Part shown: one piece after another, positions 25,799 through 32,564 of the stretch
How positions within the stretch are numbered: the first letter of the stretch is position 1
Layout: each line of letters begins with the position of its first letter
Program-made: the position numbers and the translations under genes
Assembly: GCA_018242685.1 (NCBI GenBank)
Contig: JAFEBM010000039.1
Span: 1 to 54,666, forward strand
Length of the DNA: 54,666 nucleotides
Source of the DNA: Nitrospira sp.
GTDB lineage: Bacteria > Nitrospirota > Nitrospiria > Nitrospirales > Nitrospiraceae
Direction: 5' to 3'
The notes under the pieces: generated by a model
What the model saw: the letters and a program-made list of their open reading frames with translations, nothing else
Database searches by the model: none
Told to the model about the DNA's origin: nothing

Positions 25799-26932
25799 TC
25801 ACGAGATGTTAATTATTTTCTGGAAGGATTCGGGATGCAGGCAGACGCTATCGCACGTCCAAATTGATCGAATCCCGACCGAGCCAGTTTTGAAGAGACT
25901 CGAATTGACTCCAACGGGATCGATGCCCACTTCCAGAACGCCCCAGCTCAAGAGCGCCAGCTGCGACCAGTCGGCGAAGATCGCCGAGCCGTTCGGGACG
26001 GATTTCGAGACTTGTGCAGGATAACCGCCAAGCTCATTGCCTCGCATAATCATGCCACTGCCAGCCGCCAGCTCACGGCCACGGAACAGCCGAGCATCGG
26101 TTGGCGCAAGCACAAATCCGGCCTTCGAGGGGTCTACAATCCCGCTGGCATCTTCCACGTTTTTAACCGCGTCCAAGAGCGTCCCATAGGTCGCACTGGC
26201 CCCTGAGACTGACCCAACGCCCGACACGTTGAGCAAGCCGGTTAATTGCCCTGACGCGCCAGTGCCACTGATCAACTTCGCACTCACCTCCGCCGCTGTC
26301 GCGAGAGCCATCATCCTCAGGATAAACGCCTGGGCTGCTGGGCTGGTCTGTCGCAAAATCTGGTCGCTTGCTTCGCAATAAGCTCCCACACTCTTCGGTG
26401 AGGCTGCTGCGACCGCGAACGACATTTGACTCTCAGTCAGACTAGCCCCTTCATTGGTCAACCAACCAGCCGTCACAGACCCGGTCATCTTCGGGAAGAC
26501 TGCATTACGCGTCAAGGTTAAGAGCGTGATCCCGAGCCGAACATAGTCCAGGACGCCAAACAAAAATGCGGTGAAGAGATTGCCGGGTGCCGTTTCCACA
26601 TCAACCAAATATCCGCCTGAGCTGGCGATGGAAGCCGTTAAATCCCGTCGCTGGCGGTGCTGCGACGGCGCGAACAGATAGCCATTCCGTGGCTTACGCC
26701 CGATCTCTTCGGCAATGCGCTCACTACAGCTCAGCTCGTAGGGCGCGAGCTTGCGCGGATTGTCCTCGAACAGTCCGTTCAACATTCGGGTCAGCGAGTA
26801 TTGCCCATCGCACTTTTGGGCGATCTCGCGCGCATCGCGCTTCGCTTGGATGGCATAAAGCTTGTCATCATCGATCGCGTGCAGCGTCGGGCGCAGGTTT
26901 TCTAAGTCGTCGTCGAGAACTATGGTCGGCAT
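25799..26932 (-). CDS. HK97-family phage major capsid protein
   Basis: A 377-residue capsid protein. After a charged helical N-terminal region (about 1-95, the likely scaffold/delta domain) the HK97 fold begins at SSGGYLVDVETA. It contains TGSVTAGWLTNEGASLTESQMSF (E-loop/P-domain region), the spine helix part (SPAAQAFILRMMALATAAEVSAKLISG), GQLTGLLN, the GGYPAQVSKSVPNGSAIFADWSQ segment and the final DSVCLHPESF. All main parts are present and the frame is open throughout, so it could be functional. GGAGGA precedes the ATG at 26932. No protease or portal gene is nearby. Confidence 0.88.
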   Translation of the reverse strand: MPTIVLDDDLENLRPTLHAIDDDKLYAIQAKRDAREIAQKCDGQYSLTRMLNGLFEDNPRKLAPYELSCSERIAEEIGRKPRNGYLFAPSQHRQRRDLTASIASSGGYLVDVETAPGNLFTAFLFGVLDYVRLGITLLTLTRNAVFPKMTGSVTAGWLTNEGASLTESQMSFAVAAASPKSVGAYCEASDQILRQTSPAAQAFILRMMALATAAEVSAKLISGTGASGQLTGLLNVSGVGSVSGASATYGTLLDAVKNVEDASGIVDPSKAGFVLAPTDARLFRGRELAAGSGMIMRGNELGGYPAQVSKSVPNGSAIFADWSQLALLSWGVLEVGIDPVGVNSSLFKTGSVGIRSIWTCDSVCLHPESFQKIINIS

Positions 26933-26969
26933 CGTCGTGTTCCTCCCATGAATGAATGATGGGCCCATC

Positions 26970-27263
26970 CTACGTGGTTGATCTGGAACTACTTGTAAGT
27001 TGTTCCAGGTATTTTCCGACCATGCGGGGGCCAATCAGCCCGTTCAACTTCCGTGCGATCCGACCGGCTCGACCACGGCGGGGTTGGCCGCGCAGCCCTT
27101 CACTTAGGACAAATTCTGTAATGGCCCGTTTTAGGAGCGCGCCTCGGGCCTGACGCTCCGCGTTGACTTCTCGCAACCGCATTCGGCCCTTTTTCAATGC
27201 CGCAAGGACCTGCTTGCCAACAATCGCTGGAGAGGCTGGCCGCGTTTTTCTTCGGTGTTTCAC
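26970..27263 (-). CDS. Small basic hypothetical protein of the element
   Basis: A 97-residue, very basic and largely helical protein (GKQVLAALKKGRMRLREVNAERQARGALLKRAITEFVLSEGLRGQPRRGRAGRIARKLNGLIG). A GTG start at 27263 overlaps the stop of the preceding frame (GTGA), suggesting translational coupling. Nucleic-acid binding is likely from composition only. It lies between the replication-like and the capsid genes. No family is recognised. Confidence 0.45.
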   Translation of the reverse strand: MKHRRKTRPASPAIVGKQVLAALKKGRMRLREVNAERQARGALLKRAITEFVLSEGLRGQPRRGRAGRIARKLNGLIGPRMVGKYLEQLTSSSRSTT

Positions 27264-27442
27264 GACACAACCTCGCCGGGTGGGTCGATATCAAGATACG
27301 TGCAGTCGTTATGAAAGCGACGAAGGAATTCAGCGCAAAACTCCTCTCCGGCTTCGGAGATCGTCCTTCCGCGAATCGAGCGGCTGTCATGCTCGTTGTC
27401 CGTTCCTCTTAAGCATCTGCACGACTTCACTGTCACTGGCAC
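27260..27442 (-). CDS. Short frame coupled to the basic protein gene
   Basis: A 60-codon GTG frame whose second half (SEAGEEFCAEFLRRFHNDCTYLDIDPPGEVV) looks like protein, while its first part overlaps the end of the upstream gene by 56 bp. It may be a small separate protein or the end of the upstream gene after a frameshift near 27400. A competing ATG frame (27100-27390) overlaps it and looks less protein-like. Confidence 0.3.
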   Translation of the reverse strand: MPVTVKSCRCLRGTDNEHDSRSIRGRTISEAGEEFCAEFLRRFHNDCTYLDIDPPGEVVS

Positions 27443-27941
27443 TTATTTCATCTACACGGCTGAACCCGTCTTCACTTCTAAAAGCCTCCCCTGAATCCCG
27501 GTTTTCATCCATCAGTTGCTTCCTCGATGCCTCTGATTTTTTCTGCTGTGTTGTGGTCTTTTCTGATGGAGGCGACAGTGTCCGGATCTTGTCAGGACTG
27601 TGTCCGGACTTTCGCGAGTATTCATCCCGTAATTTCGCCAAGATCGGGATAGCGATAGTCACGTTTTCATCGTCGTCATTCAAGTGAATGACCGAACAGA
27701 GCTGACTTTCCGAAAAAATCTTGATGATTTTGTGAAATTTTGCGCGCGGGACCCCTAGCAGGAGCGTCCAACGGCGAGTAGAGAGCGTCTGTCTACATTC
27801 AATGTCTATCGGCCCCATTTGCTCAGCAACGATCTCGCACGTCATACAAAAGGCCCCGTAGGCTTGGAGACCGCCATGATCAATGATGAAGGCCACCCCT
27901 TTGGAATTACGAAATGCGGACGGATGCTTAAACCACTTCAC
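27387..27941 (-). CDS. Replication-organiser-like phage protein
   Basis: A 184-residue protein whose N-terminal half (MKWFKHPSAFRNSKGVAFIIDHGGLQAYGAFCMTCEIVAEQ...) has the winged-helix pattern seen at the start of phage replisome organiser / Lin1244-like proteins (DnaD-related). A Ser/Lys/Glu-rich, probably disordered tail follows (about 110-184). In such proteins the N-terminal part binds the replication origin, so autonomous replication of the excised element is plausible. No helicase loader or primase is seen next to it. The gene starts the leftward gene set after the excisionase. Confidence 0.55.
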   Translation of the reverse strand: MKWFKHPSAFRNSKGVAFIIDHGGLQAYGAFCMTCEIVAEQMGPIDIECRQTLSTRRWTLLLGVPRAKFHKIIKIFSESQLCSVIHLNDDDENVTIAIPILAKLRDEYSRKSGHSPDKIRTLSPPSEKTTTQQKKSEASRKQLMDENRDSGEAFRSEDGFSRVDEISASDSEVVQMLKRNGQRA

Positions 27942-28031
27942 CGCCTTAATTCCTCGTTCTCACGGGCCGTCGTCTAGGCCGCCACGGATGGCGGGGCACC
28001 CGCTTGCGTCTCCGGCATGATTACGCCTCGC

Positions 28032-28238
28032 CTAGGCCGCCGAGGGGTTACGGTCAATGCTCACTGGCGGGCGATGTTCTCCCAACAGCCTGGCGAGATC
28101 GGATTCTCCGACAGTGATGATGCGCCCGGTTTTTCGATAGCCGAGTTCGCGCCGGGCAATTTTTTTGCGCAAGGCAGCGACTGAATAACCGGACAACTTC
28201 TCTGCTTCGGCTAGCCTGTATTGCCGCTCAAGACTCAT
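28032..28238 (-). CDS. Excisionase / AlpA-like DNA-binding protein
   Basis: A 68-residue winged-helix protein of the MerR/Xis superfamily: YRLAEAEKLSGYSVAALRKKIARRELGYRKTGRIITVGESDLARLL, where the first helices bind DNA and the RRELGYRKTGR segment is the wing. Such proteins act as recombination directionality factors or as regulators of integrase. It is divergent from the zinc-ribbon and integrase genes, as expected for a control switch between integration and excision. Confidence 0.75.
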   Translation of the reverse strand: MSLERQYRLAEAEKLSGYSVAALRKKIARRELGYRKTGRIITVGESDLARLLGEHRPPVSIDRNPSAA

Positions 28239-28270
28239 CGTGCAACCTCCATTATTGACTTGGCTTCTCT

Positions 28271-28290
28271 TTACAGCTACTATCCTGTAA
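28271..28290. promoter_or_regulatory. Inverted repeat in the divergent control region
   Basis: TTACAG-N8-CTGTAA lies between the divergent excisionase-like and zinc-ribbon genes, a plausible operator for the element's own regulator. Confidence 0.5.
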
Positions 28291-28318
28291 CTGTCACTAG
28301 TAAAAGCTTGGTTACATC

Positions 28319-29224
28319 ATGCCTCGAACGACACCTATACATTACGTTTCTGTCTGGTGGAGAAGTCGCGTCCGCGTCGATGGCGACCGGCTGATCCCGT
28401 TTGGACAACCTCAATCGTATGACCCATTCGAACACTATTTCCCTCACGGAATCAGTACACGAGATGGACTTCGATCGCTTCCGTACATGTTTCTGAACGT
28501 CGATTCGGATCAAATGGATGAAGTGAAGGCGTTCTGTGAGAAGTTCGGCGTATTAGGAAATCCTTTACGAGGCTTGGAGAGTTGGGCCTGGGATATAGAA
28601 GGAGGGGGAAGTGTAGACCTGCATCGTTTTCTTGCGGAACAGCCTGATGAAGATCGAGAAGAGACTCGTAGGTTTCTTCAAAAACGTCGGCCAGACCCCT
28701 CACTCTCGATGGCACCCATGTCCATCAAGGCATTTCGAGAAGCTCAGACAACGTTGAAACGGGTGACTAAATGGGCAGGATATGACTTGTCAGGTCGGTC
28801 AATCTTCCGCGATCTTCTTGAATCGATTTTCACGTTGAAGCTGGCCATGGCCCGGCCCAGGCTCCGATGGAACCAGCATCAATCGCGATGGCAAACCTGT
28901 TGGGACGTGGGAGCGCTGGAAACAGCAATGTACCTCATGGTTCTCTACGACATCGAGGGAGGCGGTCATATTTTAGCGTGCAAGCGCTGCGGCAAGACAT
29001 TCCTCGGTGATCACCCACGAACTGAATACTGCTCCCCTAAATGCCAGAACCACCATAAGGTGGATCGGTTTCGAAGGATCGACGCATACGCCGAACACGC
29101 TCGTCTTTCACGTGATCGAGCGAGGAACGAGCTGAAGCGAGTCGGCATCGACGGCTCGACATCGTTTGACTTTTCTGAAGCTGATAAGAAAAGGAGTGCC
29201 CATGCCTCGAAAAAGCAGAAATGA
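28319..29224 (+). CDS. Zinc-ribbon (CGNR-like) protein upstream of integrase
   Basis: A 301-residue protein with no recognised N-terminal domain and a C-terminal zinc ribbon: HILACKRCGKTFLG followed by TEYCSPKCQNHHKVDRFRR, four cysteines in a CxxC...CxxxC pattern close to the CGNR zinc finger. The region before it is helical and Trp-rich (LESWAWDIEGGG; RLRWNQHQSRWQTCWDVG). CGNR proteins are thought to be transcription regulators. It overlaps the integrase start by 23 bp, so the two are co-translated and it may control integration. Similar genes often accompany integrases in small elements. Confidence 0.7.
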   Translation: MPRTTPIHYVSVWWRSRVRVDGDRLIPFGQPQSYDPFEHYFPHGISTRDGLRSLPYMFLNVDSDQMDEVKAFCEKFGVLGNPLRGLESWAWDIEGGGSVDLHRFLAEQPDEDREETRRFLQKRRPDPSLSMAPMSIKAFREAQTTLKRVTKWAGYDLSGRSIFRDLLESIFTLKLAMARPRLRWNQHQSRWQTCWDVGALETAMYLMVLYDIEGGGHILACKRCGKTFLGDHPRTEYCSPKCQNHHKVDRFRRIDAYAEHARLSRDRARNELKRVGIDGSTSFDFSEADKKRSAHASKKQK

Positions 29225-30283
29225 TCGGGGCGTCTTTCAACGGAAAGATCGTGCCGGCTGGTGGGTGCAGGTCTTCGTCAACGGCCGTCAGAAAACGTTT
29301 AAGGCTGACACAAAGAGTCAGGCGATTGCCCTCCACGGAAAGCTTCGCGCGGAGATCCGAGAACGGCGCTTCTTCCCGGAAGCGTTCGCATCAAAAACGA
29401 CCGACCTGACGTTGCGCGTGTGGATTCGGCGTGTCCTGGAGGGCAATACGAATCGTGGCTGGCGAAATGAAAAGAGCTATGGCAAGCGCTGGTCGCTGCT
29501 GTTGGGCCATCGGCTCCTACGAGAACTCACCACTGAAGAGCTGCGTCGCGTACAGAGCGCCATGCGCGCGCACCGCATGAAGCGAGAGGCGCTGCGCGCG
29601 AAAGGAAAAAAGATCAGCGGCCGAGGTCCGGCCGATACCACGCTCAACCGATGGCTTGGATTTCTCTCCAAAGTCATGAACCTCGCCAAGAAAGACGGTC
29701 TGATCGAGCGCAACCCCTGCCAGGGAATCCGCCGCTTCCCTGAGGTCCGAAAGACCCGCTTTCTGACCGAGGACGAGCTCGTCCGTCTCAAGAACGTCAT
29801 GCCGGTCGAGCATTGGGCGATGGTGGCGGTTGCGATTGACACTGGCCTGCGACGAGAGGAGCAATTCGGCCTCCGCTGGGATTGTGTCGACTTCGAGAAT
29901 GCCGTCCTGACCATTCCGTTGCCCAAAGGCGGAAAGACCCGCCATGTTCCATTAACCCCGGGGCAATCGCCATTTTCCGGGCAAACCCCAGCTTTCTAGA
30001 GAGCGCATACGTCTACCCTGGGTTCCTAGGACCACACCAGCCGCTCGATGCCGGCACGTTCGCGAAGAGCGTCTTCAAGCAGTACCTTCGGAAGGCCGGT
30101 ATCCAAGGGGCGAGCTGGCACACGTTGCGACATACTGCCGCCAGCCGTCGCGTCATGGCGGGCGTCGATCTTGTGACGGTGAAAGAGTTCCTCGGCCACG
30201 CCGATATTCAGACCACCATGCGCTATAGCCATCTCGCGCCGGGACACCTGCGCACCGCCATCAACAAAGGGGCCTTGAGTCCA

Positions 30284-30304
30284 ACTATAACCACAACTCG
30301 AACC
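30284..30304. repeat. Arm-type integrase sites, right (two repeats)
   Basis: ACTATAACC at 30284-30292 and ACTCGAACC at 30296-30304, spaced 12 bp and in the same orientation as the four left-end copies. They lie within the integrase coding region, 47-67 bp from the tRNA. Confidence 0.65.
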
Positions 30305-30350
30305 GACGCGGGGGTCCGCCAGGGTGACGAGAGACAACCGATTGATTTTA

Positions 30351-30427
<77 letters not shown>

Positions 30428-30518
30428 GTCTTGCAAAAGACTCGAGTGCTGAGCTAGTTTGAAGCGCAAGTCCGGCAGCGTCAAGCCCCAATACCCTATG
30501 GATCACCGACACGTTCTT

Positions 30519-30620
30519 TCACACCACTTCGATAATAGCCCTATGTCCAGACGCCTCCGCTAACCTTCGATCACGCGTAATCAGCGGAGCCGACAGCACC
30601 TCAGCCAACCTGCGTTCATT
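30519..30620 (-). pseudogene. Fragment of a VapC-type PIN toxin
   Basis: The minus strand reads NERRLAEVLSAPLITRDRRL and then AEASGHRAIIEVV before a TGA at 30519-30521. This is the typical end of VapC toxins (LLTRDRRLA...GH...IEVV). The N-terminal part with the first catalytic acidic residues is absent; upstream codons are not toxin-like. It is a leftover of a second toxin-antitoxin locus beside the tRNA-Arg site. Confidence 0.65.
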
Positions 30621-30658
30621 CCACCCGTGAAAACAGCTTTACCCCCGACTGAAACAAT

Positions 30659-30676
30659 GCTATCGTTCATGATAGC
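30659..30676. promoter_or_regulatory. Inverted-repeat operator of the fitAB-type operon
   Basis: GCTATC-N6-GATAGC lies just upstream of the antitoxin start and overlaps the ribosome-binding region (GAGGAGG follows). Antitoxins of this kind bind such palindromes to repress their own operon. Confidence 0.6.
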
Positions 30677-30689
30677 AGAGGAGGCCGCC

Positions 30690-30920
30690 ATGGGACAAGT
30701 TATCGTGCGCAACCTTGATGATCACGTCATCACTGCTCTGAAGGCCAAGGCGGAGTTACACGGCCACTCGCTTGAGCAGGAGTTGCGCGCCATTCTTTCG
30801 AAAGCCGCCTCGCCGAATGCGCAGGAACGGATCGTACTGGCCGATCAGATTCGTGCGTTGACACCAAAGCGTCGTCAGACGGATTCGACTGCCTTGATTC
30901 GGAAGGACAGGGATCGATGA
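30690..30920 (+). CDS. FitA-like antitoxin
   Basis: A 76-residue ribbon-helix-helix protein: MGQVIVRNLDDHVITALKAK then AELHGHSLEQELRAILSKAA, matching FitA-family antitoxins of VapBC-type modules. The N-terminal strand binds the operator; the tail (LTPKRRQTDSTALIRKDRDR) would wrap the toxin. The ATG at 30690 is chosen because GAGGAGG lies just upstream. The stop overlaps the toxin start (ATGA), so the two are translationally coupled. Confidence 0.88.
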   Translation: MGQVIVRNLDDHVITALKAKAELHGHSLEQELRAILSKAASPNAQERIVLADQIRALTPKRRQTDSTALIRKDRDR

Positions 30921-31339
30921 CCTGTGTAATCGATGCCAGCGTCGCTGTGAAGTGGTTTGTCGAGGAGCGCGGTTCGACGGCCGCCCGCACTGTCCTCTCT
31001 AAAGGCGAACCGCTTCTGGCGCCGGACTTGATTTTGGTCGAAACGAGTAACACGGCTTGGAAAAAAGTGCGGCGCAAAGAGATGACGCGGGAGCAAGGCG
31101 AGGCGATGGTGCGCGTTCTGCCGCTCTATTTTGATCGGCTCGTTCACTCGGATGCGCTGGTGGTTCGTGCCTATGCGCTCGCAAATCATCTGAACCATCC
31201 AGTGTATGACTGTCTCTATCTTGCCTTGGCCGAACTCGAAGATGTCGACTTGATTACCGATGATGAACGGCTCGTCAAAGTTGTGTCCCTCACAGAATAT
31301 CGGCACCGAGTCCGCGCTATCGAACGCGGTCTGCGATGA
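30917..31339 (+). CDS. PIN-domain toxin (VapC/FitB type)
   Basis: A 140-residue PIN-domain ribonuclease. Acidic catalytic residues are visible: Asp6 in CVIDASVAVKW, the Glu in ILVETSN, the Asp in HPVYDCLYLALA and DLITDDERL near the end. Such toxins usually cleave tRNA or rRNA when not bound by the antitoxin. All expected residues are present and the length is normal, so the module is probably active. It lies just outside the tRNA-Arg element. Confidence 0.9.
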   Translation: MTCVIDASVAVKWFVEERGSTAARTVLSKGEPLLAPDLILVETSNTAWKKVRRKEMTREQGEAMVRVLPLYFDRLVHSDALVVRAYALANHLNHPVYDCLYLALAELEDVDLITDDERLVKVVSLTEYRHRVRAIERGLR

Positions 31340-31552
31340 TTCTACTCTTTCCCGTTTGCCTAGATCGCCTTGAACAGGAGCTCCGAAGGCTCACGCGCCA
31401 CGTTACGGCCTAACTCCGCTGCTCCCTCCGTTGGACTCTACCACCTGCTCCTCATCTCATCGACCCACATGACGATGAAGACCTGACTAACCAAGTCTTG
31501 TGGCTTCGGAACTACAAAGAGCCTAAACGATCTAACGAGGTCCTGCGCATGG

Positions 31553-31591
31553 TGAATCGAATTAGATTCAGGGTGAATCTTTTTAGGTTCA
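31553..31591. promoter_or_regulatory. Tandem activator sites (UAS1)
   Basis: Two palindromes: TGAATC-N6-GATTCA (31553-31570) and TGAATC-N6-GGTTCA (31574-31591), 21 bp apart, that is two helical turns. They sit about 125 bp upstream of the sigma-54-like promoter. The same arrangement is repeated near 40164 and, less perfectly, near 45324. Confidence 0.8.
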
Positions 31592-31713
31592 CCACCGGTC
31601 CTCGCGTCTCATCTCATTAGATAGAAATCCTGTAGGGACAAGAAGACCTATCATGGCGACAATCCATCTGTTTTAGGTATTTCTATGGGGATGACCTTTC
31701 GATATCACCTGAG

Positions 31714-31729
31714 TGGCTTGTCTTTTGCT
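31714..31729 (+). promoter_or_regulatory. Sigma-54-type promoter P1
   Basis: TGGCTTGTCTTTTGCT: the essential GG (-24) and GC (-12) are separated by exactly 10 bases and the TTTGC(T) part matches the consensus. The start of transcription would be near 31740, 60 bp before the first small gene. Confidence 0.78.
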
Positions 31730-31798
31730 GTTGCGAGTACGTATAGGGCCGATCAGTCCCGAAAAGGATTGTGATGAATCGCCGGAAGGGAGGGCACC

Positions 31799-31990
31799 AT
31801 GTGGATGTTAGTCATCATTCTCTTGAACACAGTGCCCGGCATAAACCCGGTGACATTACTGCAAACATATCCCACATCCCAGGAGTGCCACAGCGAACGA
31901 GCGCGGATCGGTGATGAGATGGCAAGAGCCTATCCCGATGAACAGGACTTTGAGATCGCCTGCCGGTTCAGTCCACGGCAGCAGTCCTAA
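31799..31990 (+). CDS. Small exported protein, first gene after P1
   Basis: A 63-residue protein starting MWMLVIILLNTVPGINP, a short hydrophobic N-terminus that is probably a signal peptide or membrane anchor, followed by a small charged domain with two cysteines (TYPTSQECHSERARIGDEMA; FEIACRFSP) that could form a disulfide in the periplasm. GGAAGGGAGGG precedes the ATG at ideal spacing, so translation should be strong. It is the first gene downstream of the sigma-54-like promoter. No family is recognised. Confidence 0.7.
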   Translation: MWMLVIILLNTVPGINPVTLLQTYPTSQECHSERARIGDEMARAYPDEQDFEIACRFSPRQQS

Positions 31991-32340
31991 CTTGGAACAG
32001 ACGCGAGGCTGTGATGGTTGAAATGCGCCAGGCCATCTGAGTGAACGAGAGAGAATATCAGAATTGTTTGTTAGGGCTGAATGGACTTATTCGAATGAAT
32101 ATGGCATACAGGGCCGACTTGAACCGCTAGAGCCACAGGATACTGTGGGAATTTATTAGTTAGAATTTTTCCCCAGACGCTGAAGAACAAAGGAATCACC
32201 GCAAAGGGGTATTGAGCAAAATAGGCAACGGGACTACTAAACGCGGCGGAATGTGCAGGTGAAGTCCTACAAATGTTTGGCTCAACAAGCGTAGGCAGAA
32301 AGTTTTTCCCTCGCCATAACCTAAAGGGGAGAGGTACGAC
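31991..32340. other. Long untranslated stretch before the second small gene
   Basis: No gene is visible in 350 bases. Local complementary segments are present (for example GGACTAC/GTAGGAC-like parts), so a structured RNA leader is possible, but I cannot match it to a known riboswitch and see no sigma-54 or strong -10/-35 sequence. Confidence 0.35.
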
Positions 32341-32535
32341 ATGAAGACGAATAACGGAAGACGTCGGATCGGTGGGCTAACTCTTTTCTTATCAATTGTT
32401 GTCTCTGCGGGATGTGCGCAGTTCAAAGCGGCTTTCGCTTCACCTTGCCCATGCGACAATGTAGAAAGACATTGCCATAAGACCTCTCAGAGCTGCACTT
32501 GTCCAGCAGGTTATACAGTTCATCGACATTATTAA
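32341..32535 (+). CDS. Small cysteine-rich lipoprotein-like protein
   Basis: A 64-residue protein. The N-terminal signal (GGLTLFLSIVVSAGC) ends in a lipobox with Cys25. The remaining 40 residues carry six more cysteines and several histidines (SPCPCDNVERHCHKTSQSCT, then CPAGYTVHRHY), a composition suited to metal binding or disulfides. GGGGAGAGG precedes the ATG. The stop is 30 bp before the TpsA start, so it belongs to the same operon. No family is recognised. Confidence 0.6.
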   Translation: MKTNNGRRRIGGLTLFLSIVVSAGCAQFKAAFASPCPCDNVERHCHKTSQSCTCPAGYTVHRHY

Positions 32536-32564
32536 AATTTTCTGTCCCCAGGATAACGTCTCGA

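Larger units (their letters stand above)
31340..31798. other. Regulatory intergenic region upstream of the secretion locus
   Basis: No gene is visible. It holds the tandem palindromes (31553-31591) and the sigma-54-like promoter (31714-31729) described below; 31340-31550 shows nothing I can support. Confidence 0.6.

Noticed and set aside
27100..27390. ATG frame of 96 codons with an ATGA overlap to the replication-like gene
   Set aside because: The composition is poor and it overlaps two more convincing frames; kept out in favour of those.
31991..32340. Possible riboswitch before the small lipoprotein gene
   Set aside because: I compared it by eye with GEMM-I and other common classes and found no match to conserved positions.
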